A stretch of 64,000 bases of DNA from Variovorax fucosicus (GCF_030316825.1 NZ_JASZYU010000004.1:186001-250000); one strand, 5' to 3'. Numbered from the stretch's first letter, positions 43,082 through 51,552 are shown. Notes: generated by a model from the letters alone, not told the origin. Made by a program: numbers and translations.

Positions 43082-44055
43082 TCATTCCCGCGCACTGGGC
43101 CGAGGGCCGAATCCAGCAACGTGTCGACGGGCGCCAGATCACGGTGCGGCGCTTCGGCTGGTCGGACGAAAGCCCCGAGGCCGCCCAGGCGCATGCCGAC
43201 GCACGAACCCAAGCCGCCTTCGGCCGCATCGTTTCCGGCGAGAAACTGGAGCGGCGCGAGCGCAAGGTGGCCTACAACGGCGCCGACGGCACGCCGATCC
43301 GCGAAGAGATCGTGGTGCGCGAGGGTGACACCGTCGTCACGCGCAACGGCTACGGCGCGCTGTGCCTCAACACGCCCGATGTGCTGTTCGTCGACATCGA
43401 TTTCGACATGGGGCGGCCTGGCGGCGCCTTCGAATATGCGATCGGCCCGGCCCTCATCGCCGGCTTGCTCTCCGGCTACGCGGGCAGGTCGTGGATCGGC
43501 GGTGCGGTGGCGGCGCTCATCGTGTTCATCGTGGGGTACCGCATCGGCCTGCAACGCAAGCGGGGCGAGGGCGGCATCAACCCCGCGCCCGAGCAGCGCG
43601 CCGGCAAGCGCATTGGCCGGTTCATGCAGCAGCATCCGGACTGGCACCTGCGCATCTACCGGACGCCGGCCGGCTTTCGCCTGCTGGCGATGCACGACAT
43701 CTTTGCGCCGGCGGATCCCGTCGTGGCCGAGTGCTTCAGCCAACTCGGCGTCGACAAGGTTTACGCGCGCATGTGCCTCAACCAGAACTGTTTTCGGGCG
43801 CGCGTGAGCGCCAAGCCCTGGCGCATCGGCATCGCGGAGCACATGCGTCCGCGGCCCGGCGTGTGGCCAGTGGCGCCCGAACGGTTGCCGGCGCGTGTGG
43901 ATTGGGTGGCGCGCTACGAAGCGGCGGCGCGCGGCCACGCGGCTTGCCGATTCCTCGAGGCAGTCGGCAGCGGCACGGTGCACCCGTCCGCGCAGCGCGT
44001 GCAGGCCCTGCACGACGAACTCAGCCGCGCGCAGAGCGAACTGCCTATCGCCTGA
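43078..44055 (+). CDS. Membrane protein of unknown function with DxD and TPxGxR motifs
   Basis: 325 residues, family not named by me. Residues 1-100 are soluble with many charged groups; LFVDIDFD (103-110) carries a DxD pair; two membrane helices follow (about 119-134 and 137-157); then a second soluble part with LRIYRTPAGFRLLAMH (191-206) and a conserved-looking NCFRARVSAKPWR block (237-249). I recall unnamed proteins with the same order of motifs in other bacteria. It overlaps the ybbA stop. Motif order is loosely like archaeo-eukaryotic primases, but this is not established and the two helices do not fit. Confidence 0.75.
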   Translation: MIIPAHWAEGRIQQRVDGRQITVRRFGWSDESPEAAQAHADARTQAAFGRIVSGEKLERRERKVAYNGADGTPIREEIVVREGDTVVTRNGYGALCLNTPDVLFVDIDFDMGRPGGAFEYAIGPALIAGLLSGYAGRSWIGGAVAALIVFIVGYRIGLQRKRGEGGINPAPEQRAGKRIGRFMQQHPDWHLRIYRTPAGFRLLAMHDIFAPADPVVAECFSQLGVDKVYARMCLNQNCFRARVSAKPWRIGIAEHMRPRPGVWPVAPERLPARVDWVARYEAAARGHAACRFLEAVGSGTVHPSAQRVQALHDELSRAQSELPIA

Positions 44056-44078
44056 GCGGGCCCGCGGATAATCCCCGC

Positions 44079-44825
44079 ATGTCTTCCCCCAAAGTGATTT
44101 TCGGCTTCCATGCCGTGGGCGTGCGCATCAAGACCGCGCCGCAATCGGTGCTCGAGGTGTTGTTCGATGCGAGCCGGCGCGATGCGCGCATGAAACAGTT
44201 CATCGCCCGCGCGCAGGACGCCGGCGTGCGGCTGGTCGAAGCCGACGCGCTGCGCATTGCCAAGCTGGCCGGCAGCCATGGGCACCAGGGCGTGGCCGCG
44301 CGCGTGGAGCCGATGGCGCAAACCCACTCGCTGGACGAACTGCTCGAAGGCCTCGAAGCTGCGGGCACCGTGCCGCTGCTGCTGGTGCTCGACGGCGTGA
44401 CCGACCCGCACAACCTCGGCGCCTGCCTGCGCGTGGCCGACGGGGCCGGCGCGCACGCGGTGATCGCGCCGAAGGATCACGCGGCCGGCATCAACGCCAC
44501 CGTGGCCAAGGTCGCGAGCGGTGCGGCCGAGACCGTGCCGTACTTCATGGTGACCAACCTCGCGCGCACGCTCGGCGAACTCAAGGAACGCGACATCTGG
44601 TGCGTCGGCACCAGTGACGACGCACCCGGCACGCTCTACCAGTGCGACCTGAAGCGCGCCGTGGCGCTGGTGCTCGGTGCCGAAGGCGAGGGCATGCGCC
44701 AACTCACGCGCAAGACCTGCGACGAACTCATCAGCATCCCGATGGCGGGCGCGGTGGAAAGCCTCAACGTCTCGGTGGCAAGCGGGGTCTGCCTGTACGA
44801 GGCGATGCGCCAGCGCGGCGGCTGA
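44079..44825 (+). CDS. rlmB: 23S rRNA 2'-O-ribose methyltransferase RlmB
   Basis: 248 residues. SPOUT (SpoU) enzyme methylating G2251. N-terminal substrate-binding domain, then motif 1 LDGVTDPHNLGACLRVADGAG, motif 2 VLGAEGEGMRQLTR and motif 3 IPMAGAVESLNVSVASGVCLYEA (in two parts). GATAAT at 44067-44072 lies only 6 bases before the ATG, so a leaderless transcript is possible. Confidence 0.94.
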   Translation: MSSPKVIFGFHAVGVRIKTAPQSVLEVLFDASRRDARMKQFIARAQDAGVRLVEADALRIAKLAGSHGHQGVAARVEPMAQTHSLDELLEGLEAAGTVPLLLVLDGVTDPHNLGACLRVADGAGAHAVIAPKDHAAGINATVAKVASGAAETVPYFMVTNLARTLGELKERDIWCVGTSDDAPGTLYQCDLKRAVALVLGAEGEGMRQLTRKTCDELISIPMAGAVESLNVSVASGVCLYEAMRQRGG

Positions 44826-44838
44826 ACGCGAGCACGGT

Positions 44839-44900
44839 CATCGCCAATGGCGATGGTGTGCCGGGACACCGCTTCTTACACTCGGTGTCTCGAGACCGAG
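44839..44900. other. Three inverted repeats between rlmB and the Bug receptor gene
   Basis: CATCGCC-AAT-GGCGATG (44839-44855), GGTGT-N6-ACACC (44855-44870), and CTCGGT-GTCTCGAG-ACCGAG (44881-44900), the last containing the palindrome GTCTCGAGAC. No T-run follows, so these look more like operator or mRNA structure than a terminator. Confidence 0.5.
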
Positions 44901-44956
44901 ACTACAAGACGGCAAGTGAAGTGTGCGGCCGCAGGAAACAAAGAACCCCCCACCCC

Positions 44957-45925
44957 ATGCAAAAGAGATCGCTCCTCATCGCCGCACTCGCCCTGAGTGC
45001 CGCCTTCACTGTCCCGGCCCAGGAGGCCTGGCCGACCAAGCCGGTGCGCATGATCGTGCCGTTCCCGCCCGGCGGCGGCACCGACATCCTGGCCCGCCTG
45101 GTGGCCAACAAGCTCACCGAAACGGCGAAATGGACGGTGATCGCCGACAACCGCGCCGGGGCCGGCGGCACCATCGGCATCGCCGAGGCCGCAAAGGCCG
45201 CACCGACCGGCTACGACATCGTGATGGGGCAGAAGGACAACATGGTCGTCGCGCCGTGGCTCTACAAGAGCCTGAGCTACGACCCGACCAAAGACCTGGT
45301 GGCCGTGGCCAGCGTGGCCTACACGCCGGTGATCATCGGCACCAGCGCCAACTCGCGCTTCAAGACGCTGGCCGATGTGGTGAACGCGGCGCGCGCCGCG
45401 CCGGACACCATCACCTATGGCTCGCCCGGCAATGGCACCACCATCCATCTGGCCGGCGAGATCTTCAAGACCTCGGCCAACATCTCGATGCGGCATGTGC
45501 CCTACAAGGGTTCCGGCCCGGCGCTCATGGATGTGCTGGCGGGCAATGTCGACCTGCTGGTGTCGTCGGTGCCGTCGGCCATCGCGCAGATCAAGTCCGG
45601 CAAGCTGCGGCCGCTGGCCGTGACCTCGGCGGCGCGCAGCACCTCGCTGCCCGACGTGCCCACGGTGGCCGAGCTCGGCTACAAGGGCTTCGACGTGAGC
45701 ACCTGGTACGGCATCTTCATGCCGGCGCGCACTCCGCCAGAGGTGGTGAACGCGATGAACCGCAAGGTCAACGAACTGCTCGCCACGCCCGAGATGAAGG
45801 CCGCCATCCATGCCCAGGGCGCCGAGCCGCTGCCGATGACGCCGGCGCAGTTCTCGACCGTCGTGAAAGAGGACTACCTGAAGTGGAAGGGCATCGTGGC
45901 CGCCTCGGGCGCCACGATCGAATAA
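44957..45925 (+). CDS. Bug-family tripartite tricarboxylate transporter receptor (TctC-like)
   Basis: 322 residues. Signal peptide MQKRSLLIAALALSAAFTVPAQ cut short of the mature EAWPTKPVRMIVPFPPGGG, the standard Bug start. Later motifs: NRAGAGGTIG, RHVPYKGSGPALMDVLAGNVDL (in two parts), and PDVPTVAELGYKGFD. Periplasmic solute binding. No TctA/TctB membrane genes are near, as for most Bug proteins in Burkholderiales. Ligand unknown. Confidence 0.92.
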   Translation: MQKRSLLIAALALSAAFTVPAQEAWPTKPVRMIVPFPPGGGTDILARLVANKLTETAKWTVIADNRAGAGGTIGIAEAAKAAPTGYDIVMGQKDNMVVAPWLYKSLSYDPTKDLVAVASVAYTPVIIGTSANSRFKTLADVVNAARAAPDTITYGSPGNGTTIHLAGEIFKTSANISMRHVPYKGSGPALMDVLAGNVDLLVSSVPSAIAQIKSGKLRPLAVTSAARSTSLPDVPTVAELGYKGFDVSTWYGIFMPARTPPEVVNAMNRKVNELLATPEMKAAIHAQGAEPLPMTPAQFSTVVKEDYLKWKGIVAASGATIE

Positions 45926-45967
45926 GCCTCTTCCGGTTCAGCGGCGGCCGAAGCTACCGCGGTCACG

Positions 45968-46438
45968 TCAGGCCAGCGCAAAGAAGCGCATCACGACCTG
46001 TGCCGGGTGCCGCACGCCGACGCCGACGAACAGGCGCTCGTTGATCCAGCGCAGTGCCGGCGCTGCAGTTTCGAAACGCGGACTGCAGCGAAAGTAAATC
46101 TGTGAGGGGTCGACCGGCTCGCCGCGAAGCAGCGACGCCATCACCTCGGCCGGCGCCGCGCGCACGGCGTGGTTCTGCACGTAGATCAACTCGCCGGCTT
46201 CGGTTTCGAGGCCGTAGCGCGCGTCCAGGATGGACAACGTGTCGCTCACGATCAGCTGGAAGTCGCTGCCACCCGGCAACACCCGAGCGCGCCAGCCATG
46301 CCCGCTCGCGCTCCCGCCGTGAATCGGCACCACGCGGCGCAGGCCGCCGGGGCCGCTGCCGAGCACCTGCGGCGTGCCGACCTCGACCTGCAGGTCGGCA
46401 AAGTGTTCGAGGGTAGGCGGGGCGAGCGGATCGGTCAG
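45968..46438 (-). CDS. DUF3237-family protein, probable CTG start
   Basis: 156 residues if translation begins at CTG 46438. Residues (M)TDPLAPPTLEHFADLQVEV and later GLRRVVPIHGGSASGHGWRA and YVQNHAVRAAP match DUF3237 (UPF0311), beta-barrel proteins of unknown function. There is no ATG, GTG or TTG in frame upstream of the conserved start, and the CTG overlaps the stop of the small membrane gene (CTGA), which supports coupled initiation. Confidence 0.8.
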   Translation of the reverse strand: MTDPLAPPTLEHFADLQVEVGTPQVLGSGPGGLRRVVPIHGGSASGHGWRARVLPGGSDFQLIVSDTLSILDARYGLETEAGELIYVQNHAVRAAPAEVMASLLRGEPVDPSQIYFRCSPRFETAAPALRWINERLFVGVGVRHPAQVVMRFFALA

Positions 46439-46605
46439 GATGGATCCTTGCTCCGCGTGCGGCTCACCGCGCTGAAGATGCCGAGACCCAGGATGATCAG
46501 CGCACCGATGCCGATGTAGAGCGTCGGCACGCCGGCGACCGAGGCGCCCCAGATGACGCCGGCCATGAAGATCAGAAACCCGACCATGTAGAGCGCGAAA
46601 GACAT
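46435..46605 (-). CDS. Small two-helix membrane protein
   Basis: 56 residues. Two hydrophobic helices (MVGFLIFMAGVIWGASVAGV and LYIGIGALIILGLGIFSAV, residues about 7-26 and 29-47) and a basic C-terminus. TGGAG precedes the ATG by about 9 bases. It is 4-bp overlapped with the DUF3237 gene, so both are likely one operon. Function unknown. Confidence 0.78.
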   Translation of the reverse strand: MSFALYMVGFLIFMAGVIWGASVAGVPTLYIGIGALIILGLGIFSAVSRTRSKDPS

Positions 46606-46697
46606 CGTTTTTCTCCAGGAGCTGTGATGCGCTGAAGTATCCGGAACCCGCCAGTGGCGCGACCCGGCGCGCGTCGCCAGTTGCTGTGGGAAAGTGC

Positions 46698-47669
46698 CTA
46701 CTGTGCGGCCTTGGCGGTTTCGGCGCTGGCGGCTTCGAGCAGCGCAATCGATTCGGGCGGCAACTGGAGCTGGGCCGCTGCCACCAGTTCGTCGAGCTGT
46801 TGCAGGGTTGTTGCGCTCGCGATCGGCGCCGTCACCGCCGGGCGCGCAATCTGCCAGGCGATGGCGACCTGTCCTGGCTTTGCACCGAGCGCGCCGGCCA
46901 CCTGGTCGAGCGCGTCGAGGATGCGCAGGCCGCGCGCGTTGAGGTACTTCTTCGTCGTGTTCGCGCCGCGCTGGCTCTTGCCGGCATCGGCTGCGCTGCG
47001 GTATTTGCCGGTGAGGAAGCCTGCGGCCAGCGCGTAGAAGTTGATCACGCCGACGTCGCGCGCCAGGCACAGCGGCTCCAGCGCCTCTTCGAACACCGCG
47101 CGGTCGTACAGGTTGTAGAGCGGCTGCAGGCTTTCATAGCGCGGCAGCCCGAGCCGCTCCGACACGTCGAGTGCCTCGGCCAGCCGCGGCGCCGTGAAGT
47201 TCGAGGCGCCGATGGCGCGCACCTTGCCGGCCTTGATCAGTTCGGCGAAGGCGCCGAGCGAGTCTTCCATCGGCGTGTTCGGGTCGTCGTCGTGCGACTG
47301 GTAGAGGTCGATGTGGTCGGTCTTAAGGCGCTGCAGCGACGCGTCCACGGCCGTGCGGATGTACGCCGGCGCGAGGCCGATCTTGCCTTCGCCCATCGGC
47401 TTGCCGACCTTGGTGGCCAGCACCACCCGGTTGCGCTTGCCGCTCTGGCGCAGCCATTTGCCGATGATAGTTTCGGATTCGCCGCCGCTGTGGCCGGGCA
47501 CCCAGCTCGAGTACACGTCGGCGGTGTCGATGAAGTTGAAGCCGGCGTCGAGCCAGGCATCGAGCAGGCGGAACGACAGCGCTTCATCGACCGTCCAGCC
47601 GAACACGTTGCCGCCGAAAGCCAGCGGAGAGACTTGAAGGCCGGAGCGGCCGAGGGCGCGGAGTTGCAA
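46698..47669 (-). CDS. Aldo/keto reductase
   Basis: 323 residues. NADPH-dependent (alpha/beta)8 oxidoreductase: LRALGRSGLQVSPLAFGG start, catalytic Asp/Tyr in FIDTADVYSSW, Lys in LATKVGKPM, His in DLYQSHDDDP, and cofactor-binding IASATTLQQLDELV. Start TTG 47669 is preceded by AAAGGA at 8 bases; no ATG fits. Substrate unknown. Downstream of the chromate-type transporter genes on the same strand. Confidence 0.88.
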   Translation of the reverse strand: MQLRALGRSGLQVSPLAFGGNVFGWTVDEALSFRLLDAWLDAGFNFIDTADVYSSWVPGHSGGESETIIGKWLRQSGKRNRVVLATKVGKPMGEGKIGLAPAYIRTAVDASLQRLKTDHIDLYQSHDDDPNTPMEDSLGAFAELIKAGKVRAIGASNFTAPRLAEALDVSERLGLPRYESLQPLYNLYDRAVFEEALEPLCLARDVGVINFYALAAGFLTGKYRSAADAGKSQRGANTTKKYLNARGLRILDALDQVAGALGAKPGQVAIAWQIARPAVTAPIASATTLQQLDELVAAAQLQLPPESIALLEAASAETAKAAQ

Positions 47670-47688
47670 GGCGATGTCCTTTCGAAGT

Positions 47689-48288
47689 TCAAACGAAGCC
47701 GAGGGCGCCCAGCGCGGCACCCGCGCCGAGCAGCCAGAGCAGATGGATACGGGTGCGCCACACCACCAGCGCGGCAATACCGCTTACCAGCCAGAGGTGC
47801 CAGTTCGGCACACCGACGGCATGGTTGCCGTTGGCCAGCACCCAACCGGTGGCGATCAGCAGGCCGATCACGATCGGTGCCATGCCCTGCTTGAAGGCGC
47901 GCACGCCGCGCCGGTCGCGGTTGCGATGGCCCCAGCGCGTCGCGAGGTAGGTGAGGGTGGTGCTCGGCAGCATGATGCCGACCATCGTGGTCATGAGGCC
48001 GAACAGGCCGAGCGCCCAGGCATGCCAGCCCGCGCCGATGCCGCCACCGGCGTTGATGCCGACGTTCCATCCCATCAGCGCGACGAACAGCACGTTGGGC
48101 CCCGGAGCGGCCTGCGCGATGGCCACCGACGAGGTGAACTGCGCGTCGCTGAGCCAGCCGTGTTCGGCCACCAGGTAGCGGTGCATGTCGGGCACGGTGG
48201 TGATGGCGCCGCTGATCGAAAGCAGCGACAGCATCAGGTACTGCGCGAACAGGCCCAGCCAGTCCTGCCAGTGCATCACGAAGGTCAT
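47689..48288 (-). CDS. ChrA-family chromate transporter, second half-protein
   Basis: 199 residues, about five to six membrane helices. ChrA half with VAIAQAAPGPNVLFVALMGW and an internal GINAGGGIGAGWHAW. Short-chain ChrA proteins come as pairs that together correspond to one long ChrA. It overlaps its partner by 4 bp (ATGA). True substrate could be chromate or another anion. Confidence 0.88.
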   Translation of the reverse strand: MTFVMHWQDWLGLFAQYLMLSLLSISGAITTVPDMHRYLVAEHGWLSDAQFTSSVAIAQAAPGPNVLFVALMGWNVGINAGGGIGAGWHAWALGLFGLMTTMVGIMLPSTTLTYLATRWGHRNRDRRGVRAFKQGMAPIVIGLLIATGWVLANGNHAVGVPNWHLWLVSGIAALVVWRTRIHLLWLLGAGAALGALGFV

Positions 48289-48881
48289 GCCGGAATCTTT
48301 CGCCAGGTCCACACGCAGGCCGCGCCACCGAAGGCCAGCAGCACCCACAGCAGCGGCCAGCGCAAACCTGCGATCGCGATGGCGACGACGGCAACGAACG
48401 CGAGGCACACGCCGAACCCCAGCGGGTGCCGGCGCAGCTGCGGTACCAGCTTGATGCCGGTCGCAGCGATCAGGCCGCCCGCCACTGCGCCCATGCCGCG
48501 CAGCGCGCCTGCCACCTGCGGATGGCCGGCGTACTGCGCATAGAGCAATGCCAGCGCGAGGATCACGAACAGGGGCACGGTGAGCATGCCGGCCACCGCG
48601 GCAATGGCGCCACGCAAGCCGAAGTAGCGGTCGCCGATCATCAGCGACAGGTTGACCACGTTGGGGCCGGGCAGCACCTGCGCCACGGCCCAGTCTTCGA
48701 GAAACTGGTCGGGGCTGAGCCAGCGCTTCTTTTCGACCATTTCGCGCTGCACCACGGCCAGCACGCCGCCGAAACCCTGCAGGGCCAGCCAGGTGAAAGA
48801 GACAAACAGGTCGCGAGGAGATTCGGGGCGGGCAAGTTCGACCGGTGAGGCCGTCCCGGCGAGGGCTGGAGGCATGGGCAC
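48285..48881 (-). CDS. ChrA-family chromate transporter, first half-protein
   Basis: 198 residues. N-terminal half of the pair with FTWLALQGFGGVLAVVQREM and WAVAQVLPGPNVVNLSLMIGDRY (in two parts), followed by several membrane helices. ATG 48881 or, two codons later, 48875. With the following gene it makes a two-gene operon, in contrast to the fused ChrA at 59143. Confidence 0.88.
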   Translation of the reverse strand: MPMPPALAGTASPVELARPESPRDLFVSFTWLALQGFGGVLAVVQREMVEKKRWLSPDQFLEDWAVAQVLPGPNVVNLSLMIGDRYFGLRGAIAAVAGMLTVPLFVILALALLYAQYAGHPQVAGALRGMGAVAGGLIAATGIKLVPQLRRHPLGFGVCLAFVAVVAIAIAGLRWPLLWVLLAFGGAACVWTWRKIPA

Positions 48882-48998
48882 GATTATGGGCCGGGCCGGG
48901 CGTCGACGTGCGGCACCAAGTCGCGGCAGTGGCCGACACGGCGGTGCGGCGGTGCGGGCCTATGCTGGCCCGGTTTCAACATCGAAGGAGTCAACACC

Positions 48999-49448
48999 AT
49001 GAACCCATACGGCACTTTGCTGCGTGCTTCCCTTGTGGCCGGCATCGCCACCGTCGCGCTCGCAGGCTGCGGAATGATGGGCGCGTCCAAGACGACGAGC
49101 TTCAGCGGCGCCATGAACGCGGCGAGCGAGGTTCCGCCCAACATGACGCGCGGCAGCGGCATGGCCGAGGCTTGGCTCAACAAGGACACCAACGTTCTCA
49201 AGTACAAGATCACCTACAGCGGCCTGAGCGGCCCGGCCACGGCGGCGCATTTCCACGGCCCGGCCTCGGCCGGCGAGAACGCAGGCGTGGTGCTGCCATT
49301 CGCCAGTGCCGCCAGCCCTATCGAGGGGCAGGCCACACTCACCCCGGCGCAAGCGGCGGATCTGATGACCGGCAAGTGGTACGCCAACGTGCACACGGCC
49401 GCCAACCCGGCCGGCGAGATCCGCGGGCAGCTGCTGCCGAAGATGTAA
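48999..49448 (+). CDS. CHRD-domain lipoprotein
   Basis: 149 residues. Lipoprotein signal with lipobox LAGC, then a CHRD domain: FSGAMNAASEVPPNMTRGSG, LKYKITYSGLSGPATAAHFHG (in two parts), and the ending WYANVHTAANPAGEIRGQL. CHRD domains are known from chordin and bacterial surface proteins; their bacterial role is not defined. Exposed in the outer membrane by inference. Confidence 0.88.
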   Translation: MNPYGTLLRASLVAGIATVALAGCGMMGASKTTSFSGAMNAASEVPPNMTRGSGMAEAWLNKDTNVLKYKITYSGLSGPATAAHFHGPASAGENAGVVLPFASAASPIEGQATLTPAQAADLMTGKWYANVHTAANPAGEIRGQLLPKM

Positions 49449-49486
49449 GTCAGCTTGGCCAAAGGAGGCTGGTGTCCAATGACGGC

Positions 49487-50707
49487 ATGAGCACGCCGCC
49501 CACGAAAACCCATCCTTCTTCCCGCGCCTCCCGACCCACCCGCACTTCTTCTCCCACTTCCCACGCTTCCCCCGCTCTCCCCGACATGCGCTTCGCCCGC
49601 AAGGCCCTGGTCTTGCAGGGCGGCGGCGCGCTGGGCTCCTACCAGGCTGGCGTGTACGACGCGTTGAGCCGCCATCGGGACCAGCCGCAATGGATTGCGG
49701 GTGTCTCGATCGGTGCCATCAACGCGGCGCTGATTGCGGGCAACGCGCCGGAGCGGCGCGTCGCGCGGCTGCGCGAGTTCTGGGAACTCGTGTCATCCGG
49801 CCCGTCGCAGCGGCTGCCGAGCTGGATGGGGGACCGCGCCACGCTCAACCAGTGGAGCGCGAACCTCGCGTCGCTGTTCGGCATCCCCGGCTTCTTCAAG
49901 CCACGCGTGTCGCCGCAGCTGATGCTCGGCGGCGCCGCGCCGCTGCTGAGCTACTACGACACCTCCCCGCTCAGGGAAACGCTCGAGCGGCTGGTCGACT
50001 TCGATCGCATCAATGCGCGCGAAATGCGCTTGAGCTTGGGCGCGGTCAATGTGCGCAATGGCAATTCGGTCTATTTCGACAACGCCGTGCAGAAGATCGG
50101 CCCCGAGCACATCATGGCCAGCGGCGCGCTGCCACCGGGCTTCGCGCCGGTCGAGGTCGACGGCGAGCAGTACTGGGACGGCGGGCTCGTCTCCAACACG
50201 CCGCTGCAGTACGTGCTGGACAACCACCCGCGCAGCGAAGCGCTGGTGGTGCTGCAGGTCGACCTGTTCAATGCACGCGGGCCGCTGCCGACGACCTTGT
50301 CGGAAGTCATGGAGCGGCAGAAGGACATCACCTACTCGAGCCGCACTCGCATGAACACCGATGCGCTGGCCGCGAACATGAACCTGCAGCAGGCCATTGC
50401 CGACCTGATCGACAAGCTGCCGGCGGGGCTGCGCAACGACCCGAGCGTGGCGGCGATCCAGTCGCAACTCACGCACCAGCCGATCGACATCTTTCACCTG
50501 ATCTACCGCGACAAGCCCTACGAGCGCGACTCGAAGGACTATGAGTTCTCGCGCGCGACGGTCGAAGAGCACTGGGAAGCCGGGGCTCGCGACATGCGCT
50601 GCACGATGGGCCATCCCGAAGCGCTGCGCAGCGACGTGCAGAGCAACGGCGTGACCACCTTCGACCTCGGCGAGCCGGGCGCGATCCGCGTCAAGCGGCC
50701 GATGTAG
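49487..50707 (+). CDS. Patatin-like phospholipase with DUF3734 C-terminus
   Basis: 406 residues from ATG 49487. A Ser/Thr/Pro-rich leader (1-38) precedes a patatin domain: oxyanion hole GGGALG, nucleophile GVSIG, and catalytic Asp in WDGGLVSNTPLQ. The DUF3734 part follows. A near-perfect AAAGGAGG (49461-49468) suits neither start well: ATG 49487 is 18 bases away and GTG 49472 only 3. It precedes 3-hydroxybutyrate dehydrogenase, so a role in polyhydroxybutyrate or lipid turnover is likely but inferred. Confidence 0.88.
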   Translation: MSTPPTKTHPSSRASRPTRTSSPTSHASPALPDMRFARKALVLQGGGALGSYQAGVYDALSRHRDQPQWIAGVSIGAINAALIAGNAPERRVARLREFWELVSSGPSQRLPSWMGDRATLNQWSANLASLFGIPGFFKPRVSPQLMLGGAAPLLSYYDTSPLRETLERLVDFDRINAREMRLSLGAVNVRNGNSVYFDNAVQKIGPEHIMASGALPPGFAPVEVDGEQYWDGGLVSNTPLQYVLDNHPRSEALVVLQVDLFNARGPLPTTLSEVMERQKDITYSSRTRMNTDALAANMNLQQAIADLIDKLPAGLRNDPSVAAIQSQLTHQPIDIFHLIYRDKPYERDSKDYEFSRATVEEHWEAGARDMRCTMGHPEALRSDVQSNGVTTFDLGEPGAIRVKRPM

Positions 50708-50759
50708 ACAGGGGACACCTGACGCCTTACTTCACTCTCCCGCAAACAAGGAACACACC

Positions 50760-51542
50760 ATGCAACTCAAGGACAAGGTCGCTTTCATCACCGGCTCGGC
50801 CAGCGGCATCGGCAAGGAGATCGCCATCGTGTTCGCGCAGGAAGGCGCGAAGATCGTGATCGCCGACCTGAACAAGGCGGCGGCCGATGCCACTGCCGCG
50901 GAACTCAAGGCGACCGGCGCCGAGGCCATCGGCGTGGGCGTCGACGTGACCAGCGAAGACCAGGTCAATGCCGCGGTCGAGGAGGCCGCTGCGGCCTTCG
51001 GCGGCATCGACATCCTGATCAGCAATGCCGGCATCCAGATCGTGCACCCGGTCGACGAGTTCAGCTTTGCCGACTGGAAGAAGATGCTGGCGATCCACCT
51101 CGACGGCGCGTTTCTCACCACCCGGGCCTGCCTGAAGCACATGTATGCGCAGGGCCGCGGCGGCAGTGTGATCTACATGGGTTCGGTGCACTCGAAAGAG
51201 GCTTCGATGCTCAAGGCACCGTACGTCACCGCCAAGCACGGCCTGATCGGCCTGTGCAAGACGGTCGCGAAAGAGGGCGCGAAGCACGGCGTGCGTGCCA
51301 ACGTCATCTGCCCCGGCTTTGTGCGCACGCCGCTGGTCGAAAAGCAGATTCCCGAGCAGGCCAAGACGCTGGGCATCACCGAAGAAGAGGTCGTCAAGAA
51401 CGTGATGCTCAAGGAAACCGTGGACGGCGAGTTCACCACCACCGACGACGTGGCGCGCGTGGCACTCCTGTTCGCGGGCTTCCCGACAAATGCGCTGACC
51501 GGACAGTCGCTGGTGGTGAGCCACGGCTGGTTCATGCAGTGA
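50760..51542 (+). CDS. bdhA: 3-hydroxybutyrate dehydrogenase
   Basis: 260 residues. Short-chain dehydrogenase with NAD motif TGSASGIG, catalytic Ser and Tyr/Lys in MGSVHSKEASMLKAPYVTAKHG (two stretches), and the D-3-hydroxybutyrate dehydrogenase hallmarks VEKQIPEQAKTLGI, VMLKETVDGEFTT and the C-terminal LVVSHGWFMQ. Oxidises (R)-3-hydroxybutyrate to acetoacetate in PHB use. Followed by copy 3 of the intergenic repeat. Confidence 0.94.
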   Translation: MQLKDKVAFITGSASGIGKEIAIVFAQEGAKIVIADLNKAAADATAAELKATGAEAIGVGVDVTSEDQVNAAVEEAAAAFGGIDILISNAGIQIVHPVDEFSFADWKKMLAIHLDGAFLTTRACLKHMYAQGRGGSVIYMGSVHSKEASMLKAPYVTAKHGLIGLCKTVAKEGAKHGVRANVICPGFVRTPLVEKQIPEQAKTLGITEEEVVKNVMLKETVDGEFTTTDDVARVALLFAGFPTNALTGQSLVVSHGWFMQ

Positions 51543-51552
51543 TTGTTGCTCG

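Noticed and set aside
43078..44055. Calling the unknown membrane protein a primase-polymerase
   Set aside because: Only two short motifs agree and two membrane helices separate them. Kept as a hypothesis, not a call.
46438..46747. Upstream extension of the DUF3237 gene to 46747
   Set aside because: It would overlap the whole small membrane gene in another frame and adds sequence with no similarity to the family.
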